Of a stretch of 43,098 nt of DNA, positions 1-8,955 are shown piece after piece; the first letter of the stretch is position 1; every line of letters starts with the position of its first letter. The position numbers and the translations under genes were made by a program. Origin of the DNA: Palsa-744 sp036498265 (lineage in GTDB: Bacteria; Actinomycetota; Thermoleophilia; Solirubrobacterales; Solirubrobacteraceae). The stretch spans positions 1 to 43,098 of the forward strand of contig DASYFT010000012.1 in NCBI GenBank assembly GCA_036498265.1, written 5' to 3'. The notes beneath the pieces are model-generated. The model worked only from the letters and a program-made list of their open reading frames with translations. It made no database searches and was not told the DNA's origin.

Positions 1-230
1 CCGCGGCCGCGATCCCCTACGGCGGTGTCCTCAGCTATCGCGATGTGGCGGGCGCCGCCGGCAGTCCGCACGGGTCGCGCGCGGCCGGCAACGCGCTCGG
101 CTCGAACCCGATCCCGATCGTGATCCCGTGCCATCGCGTGCTGCGCACGAGCGGCAACCTCGGCGGCTACGGCGGCGGGATCGACCGCAAGCGCTGGCTG
201 CTCGAGCTCGAGGGCGCGCCGACGGCCTAG
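1..230 (+). CDS. ogt: Methylated-DNA--protein-cysteine S-methyltransferase, C-terminal part (5' end outside window)
   Basis: The frame is open from the left edge to a TAG at 228-230, so the gene starts outside the window. The visible 75 or so residues hold the DNA-binding/active-site half of the family: a YGGVLSYRDVA segment, then the IPCHRV motif with the acceptor cysteine, then the GGYGGG turn and a short C-terminal helix. The family transfers the alkyl group of O6-alkylguanine (or O4-alkylthymine) to this cysteine in a single-use reaction. Every residue expected in this half is present, so the gene looks intact as far as it can be seen. It converges on trxB with only 13 bp between the stop codons and no obvious terminator. 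Confidence 0.93.
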   Translation, partial: AAAIPYGGVLSYRDVAGAAGSPHGSRAAGNALGSNPIPIVIPCHRVLRTSGNLGGYGGGIDRKRWLLELEGAPTA

Positions 231-243
231 CTGTGAGCTGGCG

Positions 244-1269
244 CTAGGCCCGCTGCGGAGCGTCGGCCGCGGGCGCCCACTGCGACTCCGCGGGATCGCC
301 GACGGGCATGCCGGCCGGGACGGGGATGCCGGGGGTGTCGCGCAGGTACCACTCGGCGTCGAGCGCCGCCTGGGTGCCCGAGCCGGCGGCCGTGACCGCC
401 TGGCGGTAGGTGTGGTCGACGAGGTCGCCGGCCGCGAACACGCCCGGGCGGTTGGTGCGCGTGGACTTGCCGTCCGTCACGACGTAGCCGGCGTCGTCGA
501 GCTCGATCTGGCCGCGGACGAGCTCGGACTGCGGCTCGTGCCCGATCGCGATGAAGGTACCCGTGACGAGCAGCTCGCGCTCCTCGCCGGTCTCGGTGTT
601 GACGAGCACGGCGTGGGCGAGCGGGCCGTCCTGTCCGGCGACGAACTCCTTCACGACGTAGGGGGTCATGAACTCGATGTTCGGCGCCGAGCGCGCACGC
701 TCGAGCATGATCTTCGAGGCGCGGAACTCGTCGCGCCTGTTCACGACGGTCACCTTCGAGGCGAACTTCGAGAGGAAGATAGCCTCCTCCATCGCCGAGT
801 CGCCGCCGCCGACGATCATCGTCGTCGCGCCCTTGAAGAACGCGGCGTCGCAGGTGGCGCAGTAGCTCACGCCGCGGCCTGAGAGCTCATCCTCGCCTGC
901 CACGCCGAGCTTGCGGTGCTCGGCTCCCATCGACAGGACGACCGTCCGGGCGCGGTACTCGGTGTCGCCAACCCACACGCTGTGAAAGCCGCCGGGCTCG
1001 GACGCGAGCTCGACACGCTCCGCCTGGTCGGTGATCATCCGCGCCCCAAAGCGCTCGGCCTGGTCGCGGAACTTCTGCATCAGCTCGGGTCCCATGATCC
1101 CCTCTGGGAAGCCCGGGTAGTTCTCGACCTCCGTGGTCTGCTGGAGTAGCCCTCCCCAGGCGAAGCCCTCGATGACGAGCGGGCTGAGATTGGCACGGGC
1201 GGTGTAGAGAGCGGCGGTGTAGCCCGCCGGGCCGCTGCCGATGATGATCACGTTCTCGACGTCGCCCAT
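244..1269 (-). CDS. trxB: Thioredoxin reductase (NADPH)
   Basis: FAD/NADPH flavoenzyme that reduces thioredoxin in the cytoplasm. The sequence shows an N-terminal FAD-binding GSGPAG loop, the redox-active CATC pair (about Cys137 and Cys140), a GGGDSA NADPH-binding motif and a C-terminal AAGDL FAD motif, in the order usual for low-molecular-weight TrxB. The start is placed at the ATG of MGDVEN, because GGAG lies 5 nt upstream; an ATG 14 codons earlier adds only unconserved residues. At 341 aa it is slightly longer than typical TrxB (about 310-320) owing to a proline/alanine-rich tail. No thioredoxin gene is next to it. An AT-rich stretch at 1310-1345 probably contains its promoter. Confidence 0.95.
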   Translation of the reverse strand: MGDVENVIIIGSGPAGYTAALYTARANLSPLVIEGFAWGGLLQQTTEVENYPGFPEGIMGPELMQKFRDQAERFGARMITDQAERVELASEPGGFHSVWVGDTEYRARTVVLSMGAEHRKLGVAGEDELSGRGVSYCATCDAAFFKGATTMIVGGGDSAMEEAIFLSKFASKVTVVNRRDEFRASKIMLERARSAPNIEFMTPYVVKEFVAGQDGPLAHAVLVNTETGEERELLVTGTFIAIGHEPQSELVRGQIELDDAGYVVTDGKSTRTNRPGVFAAGDLVDHTYRQAVTAAGSGTQAALDAEWYLRDTPGIPVPAGMPVGDPAESQWAPAADAPQRA

Positions 1270-1309
1270 CTCAACTCCATTCTTCCGCATGTGCCTTGTG
1301 CCGACTGGC

Positions 1310-1345
1310 ACTTTACTTTGTATAGTGTACCACGATCATTGGCCT
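1310..1345 (-). promoter_or_regulatory. Probable trxB promoter region
   Basis: This is a conspicuously AT-rich patch in GC-rich DNA between the upstream gene's stop and trxB. On the minus strand TACACT (1329-1324) fits an actinobacterial TAnnnT -10 element, inside an imperfect palindrome around GTACACTATAC. No good -35 hexamer is visible 17 bp upstream. The assignment is an inference from composition and position. Confidence 0.4.
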
Positions 1346-2667
1346 CTCGCCACCGGCTGGGAGCCGTGGAGCGCCGTGGCGGGACGGCTGCGCCCGCGCC
1401 CGCCGCGGTCCGTGGGTCCCTGCTGTTCCTCGCGCCAGCGAGCGACGGTGCGGCGCAGCTGGAGGTAGGCCAGGGCTCCGGGGACGGTGGGCAGCCAGAA
1501 CGATATGGCGCGGTAGGACAGCACCGCGAGCACGGCCAGGTTGAAGTCGACGCCGAAGGCGGCGAACGCGCCGATCATCCCGCCCTCGACGCCACCCAGC
1601 CCCCCCGGGAGCGGCAGCAGGTTGCCGAGCGTGCCCACGAAGTAGGCCATCAAGATCACGGTGAACGGCGGTGGCGACCCGAAGGCATGGAACATCGCCC
1701 ACAGGACGCTGATGTCGAAGCCCCACCAGGCGAGCGCCCCCAGCAGCCCCGGGTTGCGTTCGCGGATCAGCCCGACGGCCGTGCGAATGCCGCTGGCAGC
1801 GAGCGCCGGGGCGGCCGCGGAGCGTGCGATCCAGTGGGCGAGCCGCCCCGAGCGTGAAGCCCATGTCTCCAGGCGCCGCTCGATGTCTCCGGGCAGCAGC
1901 GCCACTGCGCCGGCGACCGCGACAAGGACGGCGGCGACGATCGCCGGCACGATCGTGATCGCGAACGAGCCGCCCCCGGGGAACAGCCCCGTGCCCAGAC
2001 CGATGCCGTCGATGATCAGCGATGCCGCGTATACCGAATAGAGGAGAACGAGGAAGGCGACCATCCGACACGCCACGAGGCGAGACTCCATCCCAGAGCG
2101 GCGCAGCGCCCACGCGGTCAGCGCGACGCCGCCGGCGCCCGCAGCCGCGAACAGGCGCGTGGCCACCAGACCGGCCATCGTGATCTGGTAGCTCTCACGC
2201 CATCCGATCCGCCCGTAGCCGCGTATGAAGACGGTGCGGAAGAGGACCACGTAGCCGGCGAAGGAGAGCATCTCGAGCAGCACGCCGATCGCTATCCACC
2301 ACGGGTCGCCGCGCTCGATCCGGTGAACCGTCGTGCCCACTCCCGCTAGCTTCGGCAGGACGAAGTAGAGGAAGGCGATCCCGGAGAGGACGAACAGCGC
2401 AGAGCCGACGAGCTGGCGACGCGTGAGCAGGACCCGCGGCATCTCCTCCTCGGAGCCCGGATCCTCCCTGCGCGCGGTCGCCGAGGTGGTCGGGCCGTTC
2501 GTGGCGGCATCAGCCGACCGGCCGATCACGGGCCGCTGCCGCACTGCGGCGCTCCCCGGCTCGCGGCCGGCGGCACCGACCACCGGGCCGATCTCAGATC
2601 GGTCCTCCTCTGCCTCCTGCCGTTGTCCCCCCGGACGGTCGACCCGCGCCATCTTCTCCTCGCTCAC
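1336..2667 (-). CDS. Flippase-like integral membrane protein (LPG_synthase_TM / UPF0104 family)
   Basis: 443-residue polytopic membrane protein. The first 70 or so residues are hydrophilic and low in complexity (Arg/Glu/Pro-rich). They are followed by several hydrophobic segments, a YGRIGW segment and, near the C-terminus, a Gly-rich PLPGGLGGVEGG motif and a YRAISFW helix. Those two motifs are typical of the lysylphosphatidylglycerol-synthase transmembrane domain shared by MprF and AglD-like proteins. Here the domain stands alone, without the cytoplasmic aminoacyl-transferase part, so a role in moving or modifying a lipid-linked compound is more likely than LPG synthesis. The substrate cannot be told. 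It lies 9 bp downstream of the PAP2 gene on the same strand, which suggests joint lipid metabolism. Confidence 0.8.
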   Translation of the reverse strand: MSEEKMARVDRPGGQRQEAEEDRSEIGPVVGAAGREPGSAAVRQRPVIGRSADAATNGPTTSATARREDPGSEEEMPRVLLTRRQLVGSALFVLSGIAFLYFVLPKLAGVGTTVHRIERGDPWWIAIGVLLEMLSFAGYVVLFRTVFIRGYGRIGWRESYQITMAGLVATRLFAAAGAGGVALTAWALRRSGMESRLVACRMVAFLVLLYSVYAASLIIDGIGLGTGLFPGGGSFAITIVPAIVAAVLVAVAGAVALLPGDIERRLETWASRSGRLAHWIARSAAAPALAASGIRTAVGLIRERNPGLLGALAWWGFDISVLWAMFHAFGSPPPFTVILMAYFVGTLGNLLPLPGGLGGVEGGMIGAFAAFGVDFNLAVLAVLSYRAISFWLPTVPGALAYLQLRRTVARWREEQQGPTDRGGRGRSRPATALHGSQPVARGQ

Positions 2668-2676
2668 CCCCCCGCT

Positions 2677-3627
2677 TCAGCTCGTCTCGTGCGCTCTCGC
2701 CTCCAATGCCGCCACAACACGCCCCGCGCGGGTGAGGACGGGCCCGGCCCGCGGCCCGAGCCGCCGCACCGCGACCGTCAACGCGGCCCCCGCGAGCAGA
2801 TCGACGACGTAGTGCTCTCCCAGGTACACGAGGGAGAAGCCGAGCGTAGCCGTGTAGGCGAACCCGACGGCTCCCGCCGCCGGGCCAACCTCGGCCAGCA
2901 GCAGCGCGGCCATGAGCGACGTGGCGAAGTGCAGAGAGGGCATCGCGGCAAGGGGGTTTCCTCCGAACACACTGTAGAGCGAGCCCCAGCCGTCTCTCCA
3001 GAACATCTCGCCGTACTCCACCATCATGCGTCGCGCCGCGAGCACCTCCTCCCCCCTCTCACGCGCCGTCTCCGCCGCGTACCACGGAGGTGCCGTGGGG
3101 ACCACCCAGTACACGCTCGCGCCGAGGTTGAACACCGCGTAGGTCATCACGGCGGCACGCGGGAAACGCTCGGGCCTTCGCGCCAGGATGTACAGGAGCG
3201 CGGCGTGGGGAACCATGAACCAGCTCCAGTGCGCCCATACGAGCAGCGCGTCGAGCTTCGTCCACTCCGGTCCGGAGGGCCCCTGCCGGCTGAGCGTCCG
3301 CTGCAGGCGCGAGGTCGGAAGCTCCCCCAGCCCCAGGATCCGGTCGGCGAGGATGGGGTAGTCGAAGCGCACCCGGCGGCGCTGTACCTCGGGGTCGTCG
3401 TGCGGCGACTTGTAGGCGGCCACGTAGGCCCACATCTGCAGGGCGCACGTACCTATGTCGCGCGCGCGCGAGCGCGGCAGAGCGACGCACAGGCCGACCG
3501 GAGCGGCATACGCGACGGTCTGGACGACCGCGGCTGGGGCCTTGACTCGCTTGCGCACCAGCGGCGCCGCCGCCCCCGCCAGCACGATCCCCCATGCGGT
3601 TGCTCTCATCGCCCTCGACAGCCGCAC
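2677..3627 (-). CDS. PAP2-superfamily membrane phosphatase (inositol phosphorylceramide synthase-like)
   Basis: 316-residue membrane protein. A PTAPPWY motif in the middle is followed by PSLHFATS (motif 2 of the PAP2 phosphatase signature) and then YLGEHYVVD (motif 3, with the catalytic His and supporting Asp). This arrangement is that of the PAP2_3/aureobasidin-resistance branch, whose members hydrolyse or transfer phosphate head groups of lipids at the outer membrane face. At least five hydrophobic segments are visible. The start chosen is the first ATG (MRLSRAM); a second in-frame Met six codons on is also possible. It is followed at 9 bp by the flippase-like gene. The substrate is unknown. 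Confidence 0.8.
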   Translation of the reverse strand: MRLSRAMRATAWGIVLAGAAAPLVRKRVKAPAAVVQTVAYAAPVGLCVALPRSRARDIGTCALQMWAYVAAYKSPHDDPEVQRRRVRFDYPILADRILGLGELPTSRLQRTLSRQGPSGPEWTKLDALLVWAHWSWFMVPHAALLYILARRPERFPRAAVMTYAVFNLGASVYWVVPTAPPWYAAETARERGEEVLAARRMMVEYGEMFWRDGWGSLYSVFGGNPLAAMPSLHFATSLMAALLLAEVGPAAGAVGFAYTATLGFSLVYLGEHYVVDLLAGAALTVAVRRLGPRAGPVLTRAGRVVAALEARAHETS

Positions 3628-3672
3628 TGGGCCGGGAGTATATGTGCGCTCGAGCCGCAGACGCCGGAGGGG

Positions 3673-4479
3673 CTAGCGCGCCGCGGAGTCGGCAGCGGAG
3701 GCGGGCCCACCGGCGGCCGGCGCGGCTCCGTCGAGCGCCGCGGGGGCGCCGGCGTCGGCGATGGTGCCTCTGGCGGCGTCGACGAACGCGGCGATGACGG
3801 TGCTCGCGAGATCCGCCTCGGGATGCCACTGCACGCCCAGCACGAAGCGCCTGTCCGGCAGCTCGATCGCCTCGGGCAGGTCGTCGAGCGTGGAGACGCC
3901 GCTCACGACCAGCCCCTCGCCGAGGCGATCGACGCCCTGGTGGTGGTGCGACTTGGTGGCGTGCGATTCCTCGCCGGTGGCGCTCGCCGCCGTGGAGCCC
4001 TCGCTGAGCAGGACGTCGTGATCGGCGCCGTCGAAGGACCCCAGCACGCGCCTGTGCTCGTGGTGCCCGTAGCGCTCGGGGAGGTGCTGCAGGAGCGTGC
4101 CGCCAAGGGCGACGTTGAGCAGCTGCATCCCCCGGCAGATGCCGAGCACCGGCAGGTCGCGGGAGATCGCGCCGTGCACCAGGGCGATTTCGAACGCGTC
4201 GCGCTCGGGAACGGTGTCCACGGTCTCGGGGTGCCTGTCGTGCTCGTAGCTGGACGGGTCGATGTCGGCGCCTCCTGCCAGCATGAGGCCGTCGATCAAC
4301 TCGAGCGCCGGGGCGGGGTCTGCCACCAGCCGCTCATCGGGGGGCAGCATCACCGCGAGGCCGCCAGCCTGCTGGACGGCATCGACGTAGCTCAGCGGCA
4401 GCAGCGCGGCCTGCTGGTCCCACACGCTCCAGGCGGCCCGCTCGAGCGCCGTGCAGATGCCGATGACGGGAGCTCTCAT
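3673..4479 (-). CDS. Class I glutamine amidotransferase, peptidase C26 (gamma-glutamyl-GABA hydrolase-like)
   Basis: 268 residues. The sequence has GLMLAGGADIDP, then the nucleophile elbow GICRGMQLLN with the catalytic Cys, then GVQWHPE with the catalytic His and Glu, as in PuuD and related C26 hydrolases that release glutamate from gamma-glutamyl amides. No synthetase partner gene is adjacent, which supports a stand-alone hydrolase. The start at 4479 is chosen because TATGGT lies 7 nt upstream as a -10 element with no Shine-Dalgarno sequence, so the mRNA is probably leaderless; an ATG at 4491 overlaps this -10 element. The last 30 residues are Ala/Pro-rich. It is divergent from the crotonase gene at 4572. 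The exact substrate is not determined. Confidence 0.85.
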   Translation of the reverse strand: MRAPVIGICTALERAAWSVWDQQAALLPLSYVDAVQQAGGLAVMLPPDERLVADPAPALELIDGLMLAGGADIDPSSYEHDRHPETVDTVPERDAFEIALVHGAISRDLPVLGICRGMQLLNVALGGTLLQHLPERYGHHEHRRVLGSFDGADHDVLLSEGSTAASATGEESHATKSHHHQGVDRLGEGLVVSGVSTLDDLPEAIELPDRRFVLGVQWHPEADLASTVIAAFVDAARGTIADAGAPAALDGAAPAAGGPASAADSAAR

Positions 4480-4486
4480 GCTCCAC

Positions 4487-4492
4487 ACCATA
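4487..4492 (-). promoter_or_regulatory. -10 element for a leaderless transcript (amidotransferase)
   Basis: TATGGT on the minus strand, with 7 nt between it and the ATG at 4479. Transcription would begin at or next to the start codon. This matches the spacing at several other genes in the window. Confidence 0.5.
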
Positions 4493-4571
4493 GGATCAAC
4501 CGACGCCGGCGGGCGTCCAGGCGGCCGTCATGCCGTGGCCTCGGACCGGCGCCACACGTGAGAGGAGAGCG

Positions 4572-5384
4572 ATGAGCGAGCCGAAGACACAGCTTCAGAC
4601 CGTCAACGTGCGAGTCACCGAGGGCGCCGCGACCGTGGAGCTGAACCGCCCGGAGGCGCTGAACGCGTGGAACGCTCAGCTCGGCGAGGACCTGCTGGCG
4701 GCGCTGCGCGGCGTCGCCGAGGACGATGGGGTCAGGGCGGTGGTGGTCACCGGGGCCGGCCGCGGCTTCTCCTCGGGCGCCGACCTCAAGGACATCAGCG
4801 GCGGCGAGACCACTCCCGACGGCCGCCCGGACGTCTACAGGACGCTCACCGAGCGCTACCACCCGATCATGCAGCTGATCCGCGAGATGCCGAAGCCGGT
4901 CGTCGCGGCGGTGAACGGACCGGCGGTCGGGATCGGCTGCTCGCTGGCGCTCTGCTGTGATCTCATCCTCGCGGCCGAGAGCGCCTACTTCCTGCTTGCC
5001 TTCGTCAACATCGGCCTCGTTCCCGACGGCGGCTCGTCGCTGTTCGTCCCCACCCGCGTCGGGATGGCTCGCGCGATGGAGTTGTCGATGCTGGGCGAGC
5101 GGCTGCCCGCGAGGCAGGCGCTCGAGTGGGGCATGATCAACCGCGTGGTCGAGGATGAGCGACTCGCCGAGGAGGCCGCCGCTCTGGGGGGCCGCCTGGC
5201 GGCGGGGCCGACACGCTCCTACGCGGGCAGCAAGCGCCAGCTGAACAACTGGCTGTACTCGCGCATGCCTGAGCAGCTGGAGCTCGAGGCGCAGATCCAG
5301 CGCGAGATGGCGGGGAGCGACGATTTCGTGGAGGGTGCGCTCGCCTTCGTGCAGAAGCGCTCGCCGCGCTTCGGCGGCGGCTGA
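4572..5384 (+). CDS. Enoyl-CoA hydratase/isomerase (crotonase) family protein
   Basis: 270-residue crotonase-fold protein. The oxyanion-hole motif GFSSGADL and the second motif GPAVGIGCSLALCCD are both present. At the catalytic segment the sequence is GLVPDGGSS, with Asp where hydratases usually have Glu. An Asp here is common in PaaG-like isomerases, so isomerase activity on an acyl-CoA is as likely as hydration. The start is the ATG at 4572, preceded by GAGGAGAG at a proper spacing; an ATG at 4530 has no such site. It stands alone between the divergent amidotransferase and the oxidase operon, so the pathway is not evident. Confidence 0.88.
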   Translation: MSEPKTQLQTVNVRVTEGAATVELNRPEALNAWNAQLGEDLLAALRGVAEDDGVRAVVVTGAGRGFSSGADLKDISGGETTPDGRPDVYRTLTERYHPIMQLIREMPKPVVAAVNGPAVGIGCSLALCCDLILAAESAYFLLAFVNIGLVPDGGSSLFVPTRVGMARAMELSMLGERLPARQALEWGMINRVVEDERLAEEAAALGGRLAAGPTRSYAGSKRQLNNWLYSRMPEQLELEAQIQREMAGSDDFVEGALAFVQKRSPRFGGG

Positions 5385-5429
5385 GCTCTAGTGGCAAACG
5401 TCATCAAGCGCCTCCGGTCCAGGCCTGAA

Positions 5430-5435
5430 TAGAAT
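5430..5435 (+). promoter_or_regulatory. Candidate -10 element before oxidase set 1
   Basis: TAGAAT, 10 nt before the TTG at 5446. No clear -35 hexamer is visible. A near-leaderless start for the operon is inferred. Confidence 0.4.
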
Positions 5436-5445
5436 CCGCGCCGCC

Positions 5446-6285
5446 TTGGGCCACGTGATTCCCTCAACGCTCGCGTTCTTCACGCCGCCGTCCGGCGGCT
5501 CGCCCAACGCGAACGAAATCGACAGCCTCTTCAAGATCACGCTGTACGTCGCGCTGGTCATCTTCGTGCTCGTCGAGGGCGCGCTTTTCTACGCGCTCTT
5601 CAGGTTCCGCGCCCGCAAGGGCGCCGTGCCGGCCCAGATCCGGGGGAACACGCGCCTGGAGGTCGGCTGGACGGTGGCCGCGGCGGTGATCCTGGTCGGG
5701 CTGGCCGCCCTGACGCTGGCCAAGCTGAGCTCGATCCAGAACCCACCGAACTCGGGTCCGGGCGGCGCGGCACTGGCGAGCGACGGAAACCGCCTGTTCG
5801 CGAGCGCGCAGCGGCGCCAGCCACCCAACGGCAGATCGCTCAACATCCACGTGATCGGACGCCAGTTCATCTGGCAGTACTTCTATCCCGGTGCCAGCGA
5901 ACCCGACGGTCTCGGGGCTCCGTACTCCTACGAGGAGATGGTCGTGCCGACGAACACGACCGTCACGCTCGACATCGAGTCCTCGGACGTGGTGCACGAA
6001 TGGTGGGTCCCGGAACTGGGGCCCAAGTTCCAGGCCGTCCCGGGGTACCACAACTACACCTGGTTCAAGGTGCTCAAGCCGGGCCTCTACCGCGGCCAGT
6101 GCTCGCTGATCTGCGGCCGCGGACATGCCCGGATGATCGCCACCGTCAAGGCCCTCGAACCGCACCAGTTCGAAGAATGGCTCGCCAACCAGAAGCGGCA
6201 GATCTCAGAAGCCAACGCCGCGGCCCAGGCTGCGCGCAAGAAGCTGGGCAGCCAGGTCGGTGCCGGCCAGGTGGAAAACCCCTAG
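5446..6285 (+). CDS. ctaC: Cytochrome c oxidase subunit II, copy 1
   Basis: 279 residues. After a short N-terminus there are two transmembrane helices (about 25-48 and 72-92), then an extracytoplasmic cupredoxin domain. The complete CuA site is present: a His near residue 184 (VVHEWW) and C219-x3-C223-x3-H227-x2-M230. No C-terminal cytochrome c domain is fused. The protein accepts electrons from cytochrome c or a cupredoxin and passes them to subunit I. The start is uncertain: TTG at 5446 gives the longest frame, and GTG at 5455 is equally possible. No Shine-Dalgarno sequence is seen, but TAGAAT at 5430-5435 could be a -10 element giving a very short leader. First gene of oxidase set 1, followed 24 bp later by ctaD. 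Confidence 0.93.
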   Translation: MGHVIPSTLAFFTPPSGGSPNANEIDSLFKITLYVALVIFVLVEGALFYALFRFRARKGAVPAQIRGNTRLEVGWTVAAAVILVGLAALTLAKLSSIQNPPNSGPGGAALASDGNRLFASAQRRQPPNGRSLNIHVIGRQFIWQYFYPGASEPDGLGAPYSYEEMVVPTNTTVTLDIESSDVVHEWWVPELGPKFQAVPGYHNYTWFKVLKPGLYRGQCSLICGRGHARMIATVKALEPHQFEEWLANQKRQISEANAAAQAARKKLGSQVGAGQVENP

Positions 6286-6309
6286 GACCCGAGGAGACCA
6301 GCGAACCAC

Positions 6310-8013
6310 ATGGCCACCTACGCCCCTCCAGTTCCCGTGGTGAGCGCTCGTCGCGCCGAGCGCGAGCAGCGCGGCTGGACGAGCTGGATCACGACGACGG
6401 ACCACAAGCGCATCGGGATCATGTACATGGTCACGACGTTCCTGTTCTTCTGCCTGGGCGGGGTCGAGGCGTTGATGATGCGCCTGCAGCTCGGGACGCC
6501 GGACAACACGCTGGTGACCCCGACGGTCTACAACCAGCTGTTCACCATGCACGGGACGACGATGATCTTCCTGTTCGTCGTTCCGATGTTCGCGGGGCTG
6601 GCCAACTACTTCGTGCCGCTCATGATCGGGGCACGCGACATGGCTTTCCCGCGGCTCAACGCGCTCTCCTACTGGCTGCTGCTTGCCGGCGGCCTCGTGT
6701 TCTACGCCTCGATCTTCTGGAACCCCCCGGAAGCGGGCTGGACGAGCTACACACCGCTGTCGCTCACCTCCTACTCGCCGGCGGGCGGCCAGGACGCGTG
6801 GATCTACCTGATCCACCTCACGGGGCTGTCGTCGATCCTCGGCGCGATCAACTTCTACGCCACGATCGCCAACATGCGCGCACGCGGGATGAGCTGGGGG
6901 CGCCTGCCGCTGTTCATCTGGGCGATCCTGACCTACTCGGTGCTGATCATCTTCGCGATGCCGGTCATCGCGGGGGCGGTCACGATGCTCCTCACCGACC
7001 GCCACTTCGGCACCCACTTCTTCGATCCGGCGACCGGCGGCTCGCCGATCCTGTGGCAGCACCTGTTCTGGTTCTTCGGCCACCCCGAGGTCTACATCAT
7101 GATCCTGCCCGGCTTCGGGGTGGTCTCCGAGATCCTGCCGGTGTTCGCGCGCAAGCCGATCTTCGGCTACAAGGCGATCGCGGCGGCTACGGTCGCCATC
7201 GCCTTCCTCGGCTTCCTCACGTGGGCGCACCACATGTTCACGACGCCCATACCGGAGGCGATCCTGGTGTTCGTGATGCTCAGCTCCTACCTGATCGCCG
7301 TGCCGACCGGGGTCAAGGTGCTCAACTGGATCGCCACCCTGTGGCGCGGCACGGTCGAGTTCAAGACGCCGCTGCTGTTCTGCGCGGGCTTCATCTCGCT
7401 GTTCGTCATCGGCGGGATCTCCGGCGTGTTCCTGGCGACGTTCCCGATCGACTGGCAGGTCAAGGAAACGTACTTCCTGGTCGCGCACCTCCATTTCGTC
7501 CTGATGGGCGGGTCGGTGTTCACGATCTTCGCCGCGCTCTACTACTGGTTCCCCAAGATCACCGGGCGAATGCTCGACGAGGGTCTGGGGAAGTTGAGCT
7601 TCTACCTGATGTTCTTCGGCTTCCTGGCGACGTTCCTCATCCAGCACGTGATCGGGCTTGACGGCATGCCGCGGCGGGTGTACGAGTACGACAACGTGGG
7701 CAACCTGGCGCTCTACAACCTGATCTCCACGATCGGCTCGTTCATCCTCGGCGCGGGCGTGCTGGTGACGATCCTCAACGTGGCGCGGAGCCTCAAGGTC
7801 GGGGTCGTGGCGGGACCGGACCCGTGGAAGGCGAACACGCTCGAGTGGTTCACCCCTTCGCCGCCGCCGGCGAACAACTTCGACGTCATCCCGCTCGTGC
7901 GCTCGGTGGAACCGATGAAGGACATCCGTCGCGAGGTCGAGCGTCGTACCCTGGGCCCGCAGGTGGGCGGTGGCGCCACGGTGCCCTCGGGCGCGACCCA
8001 GGTAGGCGTGTAG
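6310..8013 (+). CDS. ctaD: Cytochrome c oxidase subunit I, copy 1 (heme-copper oxidase type A1)
   Basis: 567-residue, twelve-helix subunit carrying heme a and the heme a3-CuB centre that reduces O2 to water. The ligands are visible: His81 in helix II (MHGTTM), the GHPEVY motif (about 257-262) with the CuB His and the D-channel Glu260, the WAHHMF pair (His307/308), and HLHF (His393 and His395). The K-channel lysine lies in PTGVKV, and the D-channel entrance Asp in ARDMAFPRLN. The Glu in GHPEVY makes this an A1-type oxidase. The ATG follows GAGGAGACC. The C-terminal 60 residues are cytoplasmic and unconserved. It is followed directly by ctaB. Confidence 0.97.
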   Translation: MATYAPPVPVVSARRAEREQRGWTSWITTTDHKRIGIMYMVTTFLFFCLGGVEALMMRLQLGTPDNTLVTPTVYNQLFTMHGTTMIFLFVVPMFAGLANYFVPLMIGARDMAFPRLNALSYWLLLAGGLVFYASIFWNPPEAGWTSYTPLSLTSYSPAGGQDAWIYLIHLTGLSSILGAINFYATIANMRARGMSWGRLPLFIWAILTYSVLIIFAMPVIAGAVTMLLTDRHFGTHFFDPATGGSPILWQHLFWFFGHPEVYIMILPGFGVVSEILPVFARKPIFGYKAIAAATVAIAFLGFLTWAHHMFTTPIPEAILVFVMLSSYLIAVPTGVKVLNWIATLWRGTVEFKTPLLFCAGFISLFVIGGISGVFLATFPIDWQVKETYFLVAHLHFVLMGGSVFTIFAALYYWFPKITGRMLDEGLGKLSFYLMFFGFLATFLIQHVIGLDGMPRRVYEYDNVGNLALYNLISTIGSFILGAGVLVTILNVARSLKVGVVAGPDPWKANTLEWFTPSPPPANNFDVIPLVRSVEPMKDIRREVERRTLGPQVGGGATVPSGATQVGV

Positions 8014-8940
8014 ATGCCCGTGACGCCACCGACAGCGGGGGCTGCGCCGGCGATCGACGCGGGGCGGCTCGGCCTCGCGCCGCGCACGAGAACACTGCTG
8101 AGCGACTACCTGGAGCTCACCAAGCCGAAGGTCCAGTCGCTGCTGCTGCTGACGACGATCGCGACCATGTACGTGGCCGGCGACCCGTCGCCGTGGCTCG
8201 TGGCGCTGACCTGCCTCGGAGGCTATCTGTCGGCCGGCGGGGCCGGCGCCGTGAACCACTGGTTCGATCGCGACATCGACGCACGGATGACGCGTACGGC
8301 GGCCCGCCCGATCCCCTCGGGCCGAGTGTCCCCCGGCGCGGCGCTCGCCTTCGGCTGCAGCCTCGCAGCGCTGTCCCTGATCGAGCTCGGGCTGGCCGTG
8401 AACCCGCTGGCGGCGGCGCTGTCGTTCACGGGGTTCCTCGGCTACGTCTTCATCTACACCGTCTGGCTCAAGCGCCGCACGCCACAGAACATCGTCATCG
8501 GGGGAGCGGCAGGCGCCGTCCCGCCGCTGGTGGGCTGGGCCGCGGTCCGGGGGTCGGTCAGCGGAACGGCCGTGATCCTGTTCTTCATCGTCTTCTTCTG
8601 GACGCCTCCGCACTTCTGGGCGCTCTCGCTTCTGATGAAGGAGGAGTACCGGAAGGTCGGCGTGCCGATGCTGCCGGTGGTGCGCGGCGAGGAGGAGACC
8701 CGAAGGCAGATCCTGCTGTACGCCGTGCTGCTCTACGCCGTCACGCAGCTCCCGTTCTGCGCAGGGGGGTTCGGCTACCTCTACCTCGCCGCCTCGCTCG
8801 TGCTGGGGCTCGGCTTCATCGCCGGAGCCCTGCTGCTCTACCGCCGCCGGGACCGGCGCTCGGCGCTGAGGCTGTACCTGCTCTCGCTCGCCTACCTCGC
8901 GCTGCTCTTCTGCGCGATGGTCGCTGACGTCCACATATAG
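8014..8940 (+). CDS. ctaB: Protoheme IX farnesyltransferase (heme O synthase)
   Basis: 308-residue UbiA-family prenyltransferase that adds the farnesyl tail to heme B, the first step towards heme A for the adjacent oxidases. The first motif (NHWFDRDIDARMTRT, then RPIPSG) gives the Asp residues that bind Mg-diphosphate, and the protein has the expected run of hydrophobic helices. The ATG follows the ctaD stop codon with no gap; the likely ribosome site AGGTAGG lies inside the end of ctaD, so the two are translationally linked. The heme A synthase gene (ctaA) is not in the window. Confidence 0.95.
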   Translation: MPVTPPTAGAAPAIDAGRLGLAPRTRTLLSDYLELTKPKVQSLLLLTTIATMYVAGDPSPWLVALTCLGGYLSAGGAGAVNHWFDRDIDARMTRTAARPIPSGRVSPGAALAFGCSLAALSLIELGLAVNPLAAALSFTGFLGYVFIYTVWLKRRTPQNIVIGGAAGAVPPLVGWAAVRGSVSGTAVILFFIVFFWTPPHFWALSLLMKEEYRKVGVPMLPVVRGEEETRRQILLYAVLLYAVTQLPFCAGGFGYLYLAASLVLGLGFIAGALLLYRRRDRRSALRLYLLSLAYLALLFCAMVADVHI

Positions 8941-8955
8941 AATGCGCGGCCGCCG

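Noticed and set aside
6205..8934. 909-codon open frame on the minus strand across the oxidase genes
   Set aside because: It is antisense to ctaD and ctaB. Its His/Arg/Glu/Asp-rich sequence is the usual shadow of GC-rich third codon positions and has no domain.
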